Source: Lachnospiraceae bacterium (GTDB lineage Bacteria > Bacillota > Clostridia > Lachnospirales > Lachnospiraceae). From it: 34,556 nt of DNA. A program made the position numbers and the translations under genes. The notes below the pieces were generated by a model. It was not told the DNA's origin. It did not search any database and saw nothing but the letters and a program-made list of their open reading frames with translations. The stretch covers positions 1 to 34,556 of the forward strand of contig JAISUG010000033.1 in the NCBI GenBank assembly GCA_031272185.1, read 5' to 3'. Below, piece after piece: positions 1 to 8,380 of the stretch. The first letter of the stretch is position 1. Every line of letters starts with the position of its first letter.

Positions 1-149
1 CCACCACGCAAGGCGGAAGAGGGAGGTGTAGTGGTGCCTACACCGACCGATGACAACGCAGCGTGGCGGTGAATAGACCGCACAGATATGGAAAGAGTTT
101 CCGCTCTCGGGTATAACAAACCGGCAGCCCGCGCCTGAGCAGAAAACCC

Positions 150-422
150 CTATCGATCCGAGAGTTCCGCGCACATCAGCAGGAACGCGCCGACGCCGTG
201 CAAGTCATTCACCGATGTGGGGCGGTTGATATAATGGGCGTAGTCCCCGACCCCCGTGCCAATGCACACATTGCCGATTTGGATGTCGTCGCCGATCCAG
301 GCAAGGCTGTTCGTCACGCCGCCCACGACGTAATAATCCATCAGCTTGCTTTTGAGTTCTGCTTCGAATGAATACAGCATGGCATCGTCCATTACAAACG
401 CATATGCCCAAAGAGTCAACAA
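150..422 (-). pseudogene. C-terminal remnant of a GH105/GH88-type glycoside hydrolase
   Basis: The 90 codons (TTG start) end in GTGVGDYAHYINRP and NDLHGVGAFLLMCAEL, which is the C-terminal signature of unsaturated rhamnogalacturonyl hydrolases (GH105, YteR-like). The roughly 270 residues of (alpha/alpha)6 barrel that should come before it are missing. The frame is open back to the galactokinase stop at 531-533 and is the same frame as galK, but the residues between 423 and 530 look random. No ribosome binding site was found. I read it as a decayed 3' fragment, perhaps left when the upstream part was deleted. A short independent peptide is possible but unlikely. Positions 1-149 hold no gene; a small hairpin (GGTGTAG/CTACACC) lies at 25-44. 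Confidence 0.6.
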
Positions 423-530
423 AATATGATACCATATTTCGCGGAAACTCCTGCAATTTCGGCACCAATGAGGGCAATGCGGGGTGGGCTGAAGGGAACG
501 GCTGCAAGTGGTTTGCGATTCGCCGATGCT

Positions 531-1985
531 TCAGGGCGCCAGCCGCACCGCCCCTACGGGGCGGATGCGCATGCGGTATGTATACCCTTTCCCTATGGCG
601 CCTTCGATGTAGTCCACGTACTCATCCGTGATCTCATCGGGCAGCATCGCCATGATCACACCGGCGAACCCGCCGCCGTGCACCCGGCAGGCTCCCCGCC
701 CATGTTTCTTGATGAACAGCTCCGTCAGTGCCAGGGCCACAGTGATGCCCTGCTCGGTGCCGGGACCACCCGCAGCTGTTTCCGGTACCCCCGCCCCCCG
801 GCCCATGCCCCCGCCATAGCTCGGCTGTGCCTGCCCCGCAGCTTTGGCGCCGTCCGGCGCGCCCCCGGTTGCGGTGCCTGTGATGTAGCAGTTTTGCAGC
901 CATTTCCAGGAAGAGTTTCCCGACTCGGCCAGCAGTTGCAGAAACTCCCCGAACCGCCCCGCCCTAAGTGCCGCCACCTGGGCGTCCACCCGTTTGTTCT
1001 CCTCGAAGAAGTGCAGCGCCCTCAGCAGCGCCCTGTCCCCGGCATAGGCCCGCACATCCGCCACATGCGCCAGCACCTGTTCCTGTGTGATCTCCCGGCA
1101 CACCGACTTGCCGAAATACGCTGCCACCCTTTTCATTTCCCGGGGTATGGATGAATACTCCGCGCTTAGGTCCGCATGGCCTTTCCCGGTGTTGACGATG
1201 ATGAGGCTGTGCCCGGTTTTCTCGAAATCCAGGGGCACCCGCTCCACCAGCGGGTTCTTCGGGTCTGCGAAATCGATGGCGATGAGCCCGCCGTAAGCGC
1301 AGGCCATCTGGTCCATCAGCCCCGACGCCTTGTCCCAATACACATTTTCCGCATATTGCCCGATGTGGGCATAGGTCGCCACGTCGATCTGCCCGTCATT
1401 GAACAGCGCATTGACGATGGCGCACAGCAGCATCTCGAAGGAAGCGGAGGAGCTGACCCCCGCGGAGCTGATGACATTGCTCACCACATATGCATCGAAA
1501 CCCGCGACACAAAACCCACGCTCCAAAAACCCCTGCAGCAAGCCTTTCACCAGGTCCACCGTGCCGGCTTTTCGGGCGCTGGGCGCCAGATCTCCCAGAT
1601 CCACCTCAAAACCCTGGTTGAATGTCTCCGAAACGATGCGCACCGCACCGAGGCCATTGGGCGCGGCGGCGCAGATGCAGTCCAGGTCGATGCTCCCCGC
1701 CAGCACTTTGCCATGGTTGTGGTCGGTGTGGTTGCCGCCGATCTCCGTCCGCCCGGGGGATGTGAAGAGGGAGACGGGGACGGATGCCGCATTGGAGGCT
1801 GCAACCGCAGGCGCGGCATTCCCGGACCGCCCCCCGAACTTCTCGGCAAATTTGTGCGCCACGTCCAGATATCTGGCCCGCTGTGCTTCCACTGCACCCT
1901 GCCCGTAGATTCCGGCAAACCCTTTGTCAAATGCGCCGTTTTCGATTTGTGTTTCCAAGGTGGATTTTTCCATTTCCATTTCCAT
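531..1985 (-). CDS. galK: Galactokinase (GHMP kinase) with a low-complexity insertion
   Basis: It phosphorylates galactose at C1 with ATP in the cytoplasm, the entry step of the Leloir pathway. The signature GRTEIGGNHTDHNHG lies near residue 80, the ATP-binding GVSSSASFE near 175, the catalytic Asp region GLMDQMACAYGG near 225, and the third GHMP motif CRVHGGGFAG near 430. At 484 residues it is longer than the usual 390-430. A Gly/Ala-rich segment (about residues 365-400, 'TGGAPDGAKAAGQ...') splits the conserved stretch between SSWKWLQNCY and EQGITVALAL. The start lies directly after the purine-rich tract: AGAGGAAGG precedes three in-frame ATGs (MEMEME), so the exact start among residues 1, 3 and 5 is uncertain. 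galE and galT are not in the window. Confidence 0.93.
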   Translation of the reverse strand: MEMEMEKSTLETQIENGAFDKGFAGIYGQGAVEAQRARYLDVAHKFAEKFGGRSGNAAPAVAASNAASVPVSLFTSPGRTEIGGNHTDHNHGKVLAGSIDLDCICAAAPNGLGAVRIVSETFNQGFEVDLGDLAPSARKAGTVDLVKGLLQGFLERGFCVAGFDAYVVSNVISSAGVSSSASFEMLLCAIVNALFNDGQIDVATYAHIGQYAENVYWDKASGLMDQMACAYGGLIAIDFADPKNPLVERVPLDFEKTGHSLIIVNTGKGHADLSAEYSSIPREMKRVAAYFGKSVCREITQEQVLAHVADVRAYAGDRALLRALHFFEENKRVDAQVAALRAGRFGEFLQLLAESGNSSWKWLQNCYITGTATGGAPDGAKAAGQAQPSYGGGMGRGAGVPETAAGGPGTEQGITVALALTELFIKKHGRGACRVHGGGFAGVIMAMLPDEITDEYVDYIEGAIGKGYTYRMRIRPVGAVRLAP

Positions 1986-2279
1986 TGCCTTCCTCTTCCT
2001 CTTCCTCTTCCTCTTTCTCTTTCTCTTTCTCTTTCTCTTCCTCTTCCTCTTTCTCTTTCTCTTTCTCTTTCTCTTTCTCTTTCTCCTTCTCCTTCTCCTT
2101 CTCTTTCTCTCCTTCTTTCTCTCCTTCTTCCTCTTCTTCTTCCTCTATTACTTCTTCCTCTACTTCTTCTTTCTCTTCTTCCTCTACTTCTTCTTTCTCT
2201 TCTTCCTCTATTTCTTCTTTCTCTACTTCTTCTTTCTCTTCTTCCTCTATTTCTTCTTTCTCTACTTCTTCTTTCCCTG
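1986..2279. repeat. 290-bp homopyrimidine/homopurine microsatellite
   Basis: The plus strand is almost purely C and T: first alternating TTCCTC and TTTCTC hexamers (about 1990-2110), then degenerate units such as TTCTTCCTCTACTTC and TTCTTTCTC with occasional A. The minus strand, which is the sense strand of the flanking genes, is GAGGAA/GAGAAA-rich and therefore carries many Shine-Dalgarno-like motifs. The tract fills the gap between the glycosyltransferase stop (2314) and the galK start (1985). All frames through it are open only because of its composition, so I do not call a protein here. Confidence 0.95.
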
Positions 2280-2313
2280 GCTGTCCGTCCCCGTTGATAT
2301 GCGCTCCGGTCTG

Positions 2314-3219
2314 TCAGTGTTCCTTGTAGCTTCCCTGCGCCGCACCATAGCACCGGCCCAGCAGCGCCGCCACCGGCGCCGGCCAAATCCGCCGAAACAT
2401 CCTCAGTTCTTCCTCCCTGCGGGAATGGTCCTCGATGCTCGCTTTAGTGGCCGCGCCCCCATGGATGCGGTAGCACAAAAGGGGCTTCTCCAGGCACACG
2501 AACCGCCCCGGCGCCTCCGCCAGCCGCCACAGCGCATCCCAGTCCAGGGCAAACCTATAGGAAGCATCGAAAAGGCCTTGCCCGACCATTTCCTTGTCGT
2601 AGGTGCAGGACGGGCAGAAAATGGGGTTCCCCAGAACCAGCGCCGCCCTCTTCACCCATGCCCTGTCGCACCATGTGCGAAACCGCAGGGGCAGCCGCAG
2701 CAAGCGTTTGATGGCGCAGTAGATGTCAGCCCGGGCGGGCTTAATCTTCGACGGGGTATTCCCCACGCCCCCCTTTGCCCGGGCCGTAGGCGCATCGCCA
2801 CCCGGTTCCCGCGCCACATCCCGCACCACCACCGCATCCGTCATCATCACCGACGTGTCCGGGTGGCGCCCCCACACCCACTGCACCCACCGTGCATATT
2901 GCCTATGGTACCTGTCGTCTTGGTGGGCGATGGTCACCAGGCGCGCATCCGCACATTCCAGCGCGAAATTCCAGTCACGTGCTATGCCCCCATCCCCCTC
3001 CCGCACATGGTAAGGCAAGCCATAATTCGCCGCCATGCTTTCCAAGAATGTACTGGGCGTGGACGTGCACAGGATGATGGGCGCAGGACATGACTGCGCT
3101 TTCAGGGATCGGATGCACGCCTCCAGGTATGGCGAGTCCCCGTAAGCGCAAATCGCAAACATATGCTTGTATTTGTGTTTGTGTTTGGACAATCCTTGGG
3201 AAATCCCCACTTCATCCAC
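2314..3219 (-). CDS. Glycosyltransferase family 2 protein
   Basis: It has a GT-A fold: the first strand FAICAYGDSPYLEACIRSL (about residues 21-39), the nucleotide-binding region with IARDWNFAL, and the DxD-like QDD at about 100 (TIAHQDDRYH). A conserved W/D element follows (RFALDWDALWRL, about 240). It should transfer a sugar from a nucleotide donor to a surface glycan; the acceptor is unknown. The start at 3219 is GTG with a weak GGGCAGG upstream. An ATG at 3162 just before the fold is an alternative with no visible ribosome binding site. The intervening KHKHKYKH comes from an ACAAAC-type simple repeat. A Gly/Ala/Lys-rich segment at about 136-161 looks inserted. The MITE-like element A lies upstream. 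Confidence 0.8.
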   Translation of the reverse strand: MDEVGISQGLSKHKHKYKHMFAICAYGDSPYLEACIRSLKAQSCPAPIILCTSTPSTFLESMAANYGLPYHVREGDGGIARDWNFALECADARLVTIAHQDDRYHRQYARWVQWVWGRHPDTSVMMTDAVVVRDVAREPGGDAPTARAKGGVGNTPSKIKPARADIYCAIKRLLRLPLRFRTWCDRAWVKRAALVLGNPIFCPSCTYDKEMVGQGLFDASYRFALDWDALWRLAEAPGRFVCLEKPLLCYRIHGGAATKASIEDHSRREEELRMFRRIWPAPVAALLGRCYGAAQGSYKEH

Positions 3220-3302
3220 CTGCCCACATTCACGGCGCCAGTCATGCCACCCATCGCCGCCGCCGCAACTGCCCTCCCTGTCTCACACCATCCCTTTGAA
3301 TG

Positions 3303-3379
3303 TATTGCTCCACCGACTAAACAATGCACCTTCGACATTAGTCTCATCTCTGCGCAAGGTTTAGTCGGCGGGGGCCATA
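3303..3379 (-). mobile_element. Dispersed palindromic element, copy A
   Basis: This 77-bp copy runs from TATTGCTCCACCGAC to the inverted right end GTTTAGTCGGCGGG...CATA. Read on the minus strand, the core is CCTTGCGCAGAG then GAGACTAATGTCG. It shares this organisation with copies at 12908, 21591, 23096 and 27416. It lies between the metallopeptidase stop (3398) and the glycosyltransferase start (3219), with the core in the same orientation as the downstream gene. Confidence 0.85.
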
Positions 3380-3397
3380 CCATACGGCCGCCTGCGC

Positions 3398-4111
3398 CTA
3401 CAGCAGATCCATCACTTTCCGGTTCGCCTTGAGCCACGCCCGCTTCTGCTTCCATTCAGGCATCACCGCCGCCACCGCTTCCCAAAAGGCCTTGCTGTGG
3501 TTTTTCTGCTTCACGTGCGCCAGCTCGTGCACCACCAGATAGTCCACCACGTCCGGCGGGCAGAACACCAGGTACCACGTAAACGACACATTGTTCTTCG
3601 CCGAGCATGACCCCCATCTGGTCCTGGCCGACGTCACCCGCAGGGAACCGTACCCCACGCCCATCAGTCCGGAAAAGTATTCCAGCCGTTTTTCCAATGT
3701 GCCCCGGAGCCGTTCTTTCAGCCAGCGCACCACTTCTTCCTTCCCCAAAGCCGCCGGGATGCAGATGCGTTGGCCTTCGGTGGTGATGTTGCTATGTTTC
3801 TTCGCCTTTGCCGCCCCCATATCCCCAAACCGGCGGTGAACCTGATAGCTCTCACCCAGGATCGGCATCCATTCCCCCTCCAGCAGTGTCAGGGGCGCAT
3901 ACTTCGCAGCGGCTTTCCACGCCTCGGTTTGCTTTTTCTGGATCCACCCCTGTTTCTGGCGCAAAAAATCGGCGATGCTCCGGTCGCTGGTCCGCAGGGG
4001 CGCCCGCACCGTCACTTCGCCGTTCAGATCCACCGACACTGCCATGGTGTGGCGCCTGCAACGGACCACGGCATAGGGGATTTCGTCTTTTTTCCCGAAC
4101 CACGCACACAT
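3398..4111 (-). CDS. YgjP-like zinc metallopeptidase (M48/SprT-like, DUF45)
   Basis: The 237-residue protein carries the zinc motif HELAHVKQKNHSKAFW at about residues 192-207 (HExxH, then a second His downstream), preceded by TRWGSCSAKNNVSFTWYLV, a stretch typical of the YgjP/DUF45 family. Length fits the family (about 230). It has no signal peptide, so it is probably cytoplasmic; substrates of this family are largely unknown. The ATG at 4111 has only a distant GGGGATAAG, so the start is moderately sure. It lies between the SIS gene and the glycosyltransferase on the same strand with a 128-bp gap on the 5' side, so its place in the glycan cluster may be incidental. Confidence 0.88.
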   Translation of the reverse strand: MCAWFGKKDEIPYAVVRCRRHTMAVSVDLNGEVTVRAPLRTSDRSIADFLRQKQGWIQKKQTEAWKAAAKYAPLTLLEGEWMPILGESYQVHRRFGDMGAAKAKKHSNITTEGQRICIPAALGKEEVVRWLKERLRGTLEKRLEYFSGLMGVGYGSLRVTSARTRWGSCSAKNNVSFTWYLVFCPPDVVDYLVVHELAHVKQKNHSKAFWEAVAAVMPEWKQKRAWLKANRKVMDLL

Positions 4112-4239
4112 AATGTCTTATCCCCTCGTCAACTGCGCATATGCCGGTCCAGCCCACAGGCAGCCGCACCAAACCTACTTGCAATCCAGCCTGCGGGCTT
4201 TGGCACCAAACGCGCATGCCATCCATCCCCTTGCCATCA

Positions 4240-4983
4240 TCAATCAAAAAACACCGATTCCAGCATGAGGCAAAGTGTGTGGTATATCGGCAAGTGCATC
4301 TCCTGTATCTGGTATGTCTCCATGGCCGGCGCCACGATGCACACGTCGGCATATTTCTTCATGACGCCCCCGTCTTTCCCCGTCAGTCCGAGGACCTGCA
4401 TGCCCATCGCTTTTGCGGCGAGCATGGCGTATTCCAGGTTCCTGGCGTTGCCCGAGGTGGAAATCGCCCAAAACACGTCGCCGGGCTCCCCCAGCGCCAG
4501 CAGCTGCTGGGCATAGGCCATTTCCCCGTTCACGTCGTTTAGGAATGCCGTGGCCAGGGCCGGATGTGACGTAAGGGCGATCGCAGGCAGCCCCAGCTGC
4601 AAGCTGGAAGCCAGGGCGACCCCCTTTTTCGGGTCCATGGAAATCAGCCTGTCTTTCAGGGCTTCCGGCAGGGGGCGTTTGCGCACGAACCCTTTCATGA
4701 GTTCCCCCACGATGTGTTCCGCATCTGCCGCGCTGCCGCCGTTTCCGCCGATGATGGCCTTCCCGCCGTTTTCGAAATTGACCCTCAGCATCTCAAATGC
4801 CGCCGCCACTTCCCCCCGCACCGCTTCCAGCGCAGGGTAGCGGGAAAAGAGGTCATCCAGGAAATCCACGGCGTTTTTGTCCGTCATTTTCTTGGTGTAC
4901 CCCGATATGTCGATGATCGAGTCGGATGATTTCCCCCCCTGGGGCCGCCGACCGGACAATATGACCTTGCGCTTCATGCTCAT
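4240..4983 (-). CDS. gmhA: SIS-domain phosphosugar isomerase, GmhA-like
   Basis: It probably converts sedoheptulose 7-phosphate to D-glycero-heptose 7-phosphate, the first step toward ADP- or GDP-heptose for surface glycans. It shows the SIS motifs GNGGSAADAEHIVGEL, AISTSGNARN and the C-terminal ETYQIQEMHLPIYHTLC, where the Q-E-x2-H pattern matches GmhA zinc and substrate residues. The start at 4983 (MSMKRK) is chosen because GGGAGGG lies 7 bases upstream; it gives 247 residues with an N-terminal extension of about 32 residues before MTDKNAVDF. Glycosyltransferase neighbours support a role in glycan precursor supply. A DiaA-like or other phosphosugar role cannot be excluded. Confidence 0.8.
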   Translation of the reverse strand: MSMKRKVILSGRRPQGGKSSDSIIDISGYTKKMTDKNAVDFLDDLFSRYPALEAVRGEVAAAFEMLRVNFENGGKAIIGGNGGSAADAEHIVGELMKGFVRKRPLPEALKDRLISMDPKKGVALASSLQLGLPAIALTSHPALATAFLNDVNGEMAYAQQLLALGEPGDVFWAISTSGNARNLEYAMLAAKAMGMQVLGLTGKDGGVMKKYADVCIVAPAMETYQIQEMHLPIYHTLCLMLESVFFD

Positions 4984-5098
4984 ACAAACCCTCCCAACCA
5001 TCACTGGCCCTGACGCACATCCCACCATCATTCATCGCGTTATACCAAAGTTCCGGCGCCCTCGATCTATCATGGACACTGTGCCTTCAAACCGGCGG

Positions 5099-8000
5099 TC
5101 ACTCAAAGTCCCCCCGGATCACTTCCCATGCGGCCTCGGGGCTGAACCATTTCGCGACCAATGTCTTCGCCGCCGCCCCCATTTTGGCAAGGCGCCTTTC
5201 ATCATTATATAACGTACGCACCGTTTGTGCAAATGCTTTCGCAGTGGCGTCTCCATTTTCCATGGCAATGATTTCCATCACCGTCTCGCAGTCCCGTATC
5301 CCTTCGGCCCCCACCGACGTGGTGACCACCGCCGCGCCGTAGTGCAGCGCCTCGATGACCTTCCCCTTCACCCCCGCGCCATACCGCAGCGGGACCACTA
5401 CCACCCGGCAGGTGGCATAGAGCCGGGAGAGCTCCTCGTCAGGGACAAACCCCTTTACGACGATCCCATTGCCCGGTTGCTCCAGCGCCATGATCTCCTC
5501 GGTGGCATGGGACCCCACGATGTACAGGGGGATGTCCGGCGAGGCAACCGTCGGATCCGTTTCCCGGACTGCATCCTGCGTCCCATCAAACCCCTTTCCC
5601 TCGCCGGCCGACGGATGGCGCACCGCTGCGGTCGTTTTGCATGCGGCATGGAAGCCGGAGCGGATCAGCGGATATACCTCCCTTGCGAACCACAGCACGC
5701 CGTCCGCATTGGGCGGGTGGGAGAACCCGCCCACGAAGAGCAGCCCTTCCCTGGATCCCCACCCTCTTTCACCGCCAACGCCATCGCCATCCTCGAATAT
5801 ATACGCCACTATGTCCTTCACCGGGATCGTCTCGTCGATTTCTTTGATGGCCTCCACCTCCACGAAAGACGGGTAATAGCTCATGGCCACCTTGCGCATG
5901 ATGGACAGCTCGATGGATTTCCAATACCTGGATGCCTGCAGTTTGCCCTCATCCCCGCTCAGGCCATATTCCCGCACTTCCCGCAAGAAATGCAGGTCAT
6001 GGCCATAGTAGATCATCTTGATGTCCGTGTTCTCACGGATGAAATCGATGTACTTCGCGGCGATGTGGGGTCGGTTCAGGTATGCGAAGTCGATCTCCCT
6101 GCCATGCTCCCGCAGCCACGCCCATATGCCCGCCTGGCACCCCTGCCCGTAAAACACCTCCACGCCCATCTGCTGCAGTGTGGTGGTATAGGGTTCCTCC
6201 CGCAGGAAATTATCCCCGATGAACTTCACGCAGTACCCGTGCGCCAAAAACAGCTTCAGGTAGGCAAATGTGGTCCTGGAGCCTGCGTCCCGGTCATAGG
6301 TGGGCACATAATGGTCGATGAACAGCACCACTTTCTTCCCCTGGGACCGCTCCCTGGCCTTGAACGGGTTCGGGTTACCGTGGTTGGGCACTTGCTTGGC
6401 GAACTCCCCCGCCCATTTTTCCCGGAGCTTTTCGGTGTTCTCCACCTGGTAGCGTTTGAGGCCGGTTCCGCCCACGTCCGTGCCATTGCTCACCCCCTCG
6501 AAATGGATGACGGTGGACAATGGCTGATAAACCACCCGTTTCCCCGCTTTGCGCACCGCAAACGCCAGGTCGGAGTCCTCGCAGTACGCAGGGGCGAACC
6601 GCTCGTCAAACCCACCGATCTCCTGCCATAGGGACCGGCGGATCATGATCGCCGCGCCGGAAATATAATCCACCTCTTTCAGGTAGTTGTACTCCGGCTT
6701 GTCCGGGTCATCCAGCCGCCCATAGTTCCAGCCGGACCCGTCGGAGAAAATGATCCCCCCCGCCTCCTGGAGCCGCCCGTCCGGGTATACCAGCTTGGAG
6801 CCGCACATGCCCACGGTGGGGTCCGCATCCATCAGGGAAACCAGGGCGGACAGCCACCCCGCCGTGACCTTGGTGTCATTGTTCAAAAACATCAGGTACT
6901 CGCCACTGGCGTGCCCGGCGGCATGGTTGCAGTTGCGCAAAAAGCCCTGGTTAGTGGCCGTGGGGCACACCACAAGGTTTTCGGTGAATTCGCCGATGCG
7001 TGCCGTGCCGTCCGTGGAGCAGTCGTCCGCCAGCAGCACCTCGTAGGGCACATCCCCCGTGAACTCCAGGATCGACTGCAGGCATGCATATGTGTATGAC
7101 ACCTGGTTGAACACCGGGATGATGATGGATACTCTCGGCCTGGCAAACACCGGGAACACCAGCTTCCCGTATTTGCGGTAATCGTCCCCTATGAGGAAAT
7201 CCCCCTCTTTCAGGTTGCGCCCTTCGGGGGTGGCATAGAGCCGCCTGGTGCGGATGGGGTGCCGCAGCGCCTCCAGCCTGTAGCGCAGCATCTTGCGCTT
7301 CACGCTCCCGGGCGGGTATAAATGCCGGTACACCATGCGCAACCGCCGGATGACTTTCGATCCAAATGATTGATGGCGGTTTAGGTATGCCAGCAGTTTG
7401 CCCGTTTCCCCCGCCTCCCGGCGCAGGTCACCTATCATGATTTCCAGGTTCGTCACATGGTTGTCCGTGAGGCGCTTCACTTCCTGCACCTTGCGCAGCG
7501 TCTCGTCCAGCTCCCGGTTCACGGCCACCAGCTGTTCCTGGCGCTCTTTGCTTTCGGCCAGTTTCTCCTCGATTCCCGCCAGCTCCGCCACCGGTTTGGT
7601 TTCTACGAAATAGTTTTCCAGCAAATATTTCTGGTTTTCCCCATGGACGTAATCCTGGAACCGGCGTTCCAAGCCCTCATACATGCCAAGTGTATCCATG
7701 TCGATACCGAAATGCCCCAAAAACCCCGCCTCGTCCACATCCATCACCGGGGCGAACTGGACATAGAAATAGTGCAGCGTGCGGTAGTGCGCAAACCCCG
7801 GCGCCATAGGTACATCAAACACCCACTCGTAATCGATGCCTATGAGCGTGGGTGTGGGTGTATGTGAGGCGCCATCCGCCGCCCTATATCCCCTTATCGC
7901 ATGGGCGGTTTGGGGGTCTTTGCCCGCCATCCGGGACACATCACCTGACGGTTGGGCCGCCTTTACCCCGCGGGTGGTTCCGGAACCTAAGATAAAATTG

Positions 8001-8380
8001 TCAAACAATGCATCGAGGTTGGTCACCCCTCCCTCGTCGCCGCTTGGATGCACCCACCCCAAGGCTTCCCGGATCGCCTCGTAAGGCACCACCCCATCCG
8101 CTATTTGCCCGCCCAGGTACTGGGAGAGCGTCTCCCCCGCCACATATGGGAAACACACCGCCGCATAATCGTCCGCTTCTTCAGGCGCCAACCATGTGAT
8201 TTGCGGAAAAGCCTCGCGCAGCTTCCCATAATTGGAAAAAAAAGACCGGATGTGCCCCTGGGCCTCCGGGCACAGCGCAGACTTTATCACGACCCGGCCG
8301 TGGTCGTCAGACACGATCATCGTCTTGGTCTGGAATTGTTCCTTCCTGGTGCGGTTGTATTTGACAAAATCGATTTTCAT
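5099..8380 (-). CDS. Large multidomain glycosyltransferase (GT2 plus GT4) of surface glycan synthesis
   Basis: This 1093-residue protein probably adds two sugars to a surface polysaccharide. In order: an N-terminal domain (about 1-265) with YVAGETL and IDYEWVFD, which resembles the kinase-like domains found in some clostridial glycan proteins; a coiled coil (about 270-340); a GT2 domain from RVSIIIPVFNQ (about 415-665) with LADDCSTDG, MFLNNDTKV and YCEDSDLAF; and a GT4-like domain (about 683-1093) with FVGGFSHPPNADGV and VPLRYGAGVKGKVIEA. The start at 8380 is chosen because GGGGAG lies 8 bases upstream and the ATG overlaps the methyltransferase stop (ATGA), indicating translational coupling. 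Low-complexity segments at about 130-175 and 910-945 interrupt conserved sequence. Confidence 0.87.
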   Translation of the reverse strand: MKIDFVKYNRTRKEQFQTKTMIVSDDHGRVVIKSALCPEAQGHIRSFFSNYGKLREAFPQITWLAPEEADDYAAVCFPYVAGETLSQYLGGQIADGVVPYEAIREALGWVHPSGDEGGVTNLDALFDNFILGSGTTRGVKAAQPSGDVSRMAGKDPQTAHAIRGYRAADGASHTPTPTLIGIDYEWVFDVPMAPGFAHYRTLHYFYVQFAPVMDVDEAGFLGHFGIDMDTLGMYEGLERRFQDYVHGENQKYLLENYFVETKPVAELAGIEEKLAESKERQEQLVAVNRELDETLRKVQEVKRLTDNHVTNLEIMIGDLRREAGETGKLLAYLNRHQSFGSKVIRRLRMVYRHLYPPGSVKRKMLRYRLEALRHPIRTRRLYATPEGRNLKEGDFLIGDDYRKYGKLVFPVFARPRVSIIIPVFNQVSYTYACLQSILEFTGDVPYEVLLADDCSTDGTARIGEFTENLVVCPTATNQGFLRNCNHAAGHASGEYLMFLNNDTKVTAGWLSALVSLMDADPTVGMCGSKLVYPDGRLQEAGGIIFSDGSGWNYGRLDDPDKPEYNYLKEVDYISGAAIMIRRSLWQEIGGFDERFAPAYCEDSDLAFAVRKAGKRVVYQPLSTVIHFEGVSNGTDVGGTGLKRYQVENTEKLREKWAGEFAKQVPNHGNPNPFKARERSQGKKVVLFIDHYVPTYDRDAGSRTTFAYLKLFLAHGYCVKFIGDNFLREEPYTTTLQQMGVEVFYGQGCQAGIWAWLREHGREIDFAYLNRPHIAAKYIDFIRENTDIKMIYYGHDLHFLREVREYGLSGDEGKLQASRYWKSIELSIMRKVAMSYYPSFVEVEAIKEIDETIPVKDIVAYIFEDGDGVGGERGWGSREGLLFVGGFSHPPNADGVLWFAREVYPLIRSGFHAACKTTAAVRHPSAGEGKGFDGTQDAVRETDPTVASPDIPLYIVGSHATEEIMALEQPGNGIVVKGFVPDEELSRLYATCRVVVVPLRYGAGVKGKVIEALHYGAAVVTTSVGAEGIRDCETVMEIIAMENGDATAKAFAQTVRTLYNDERRLAKMGAAAKTLVAKWFSPEAAWEVIRGDFE

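Noticed and set aside
1924-3093. Long plus-strand open frame with a Phe/Leu-alternating run
   Set aside because: It is an artefact of the CT-rich tract and the reverse strand of the glycosyltransferase; no ribosome binding site or family similarity.
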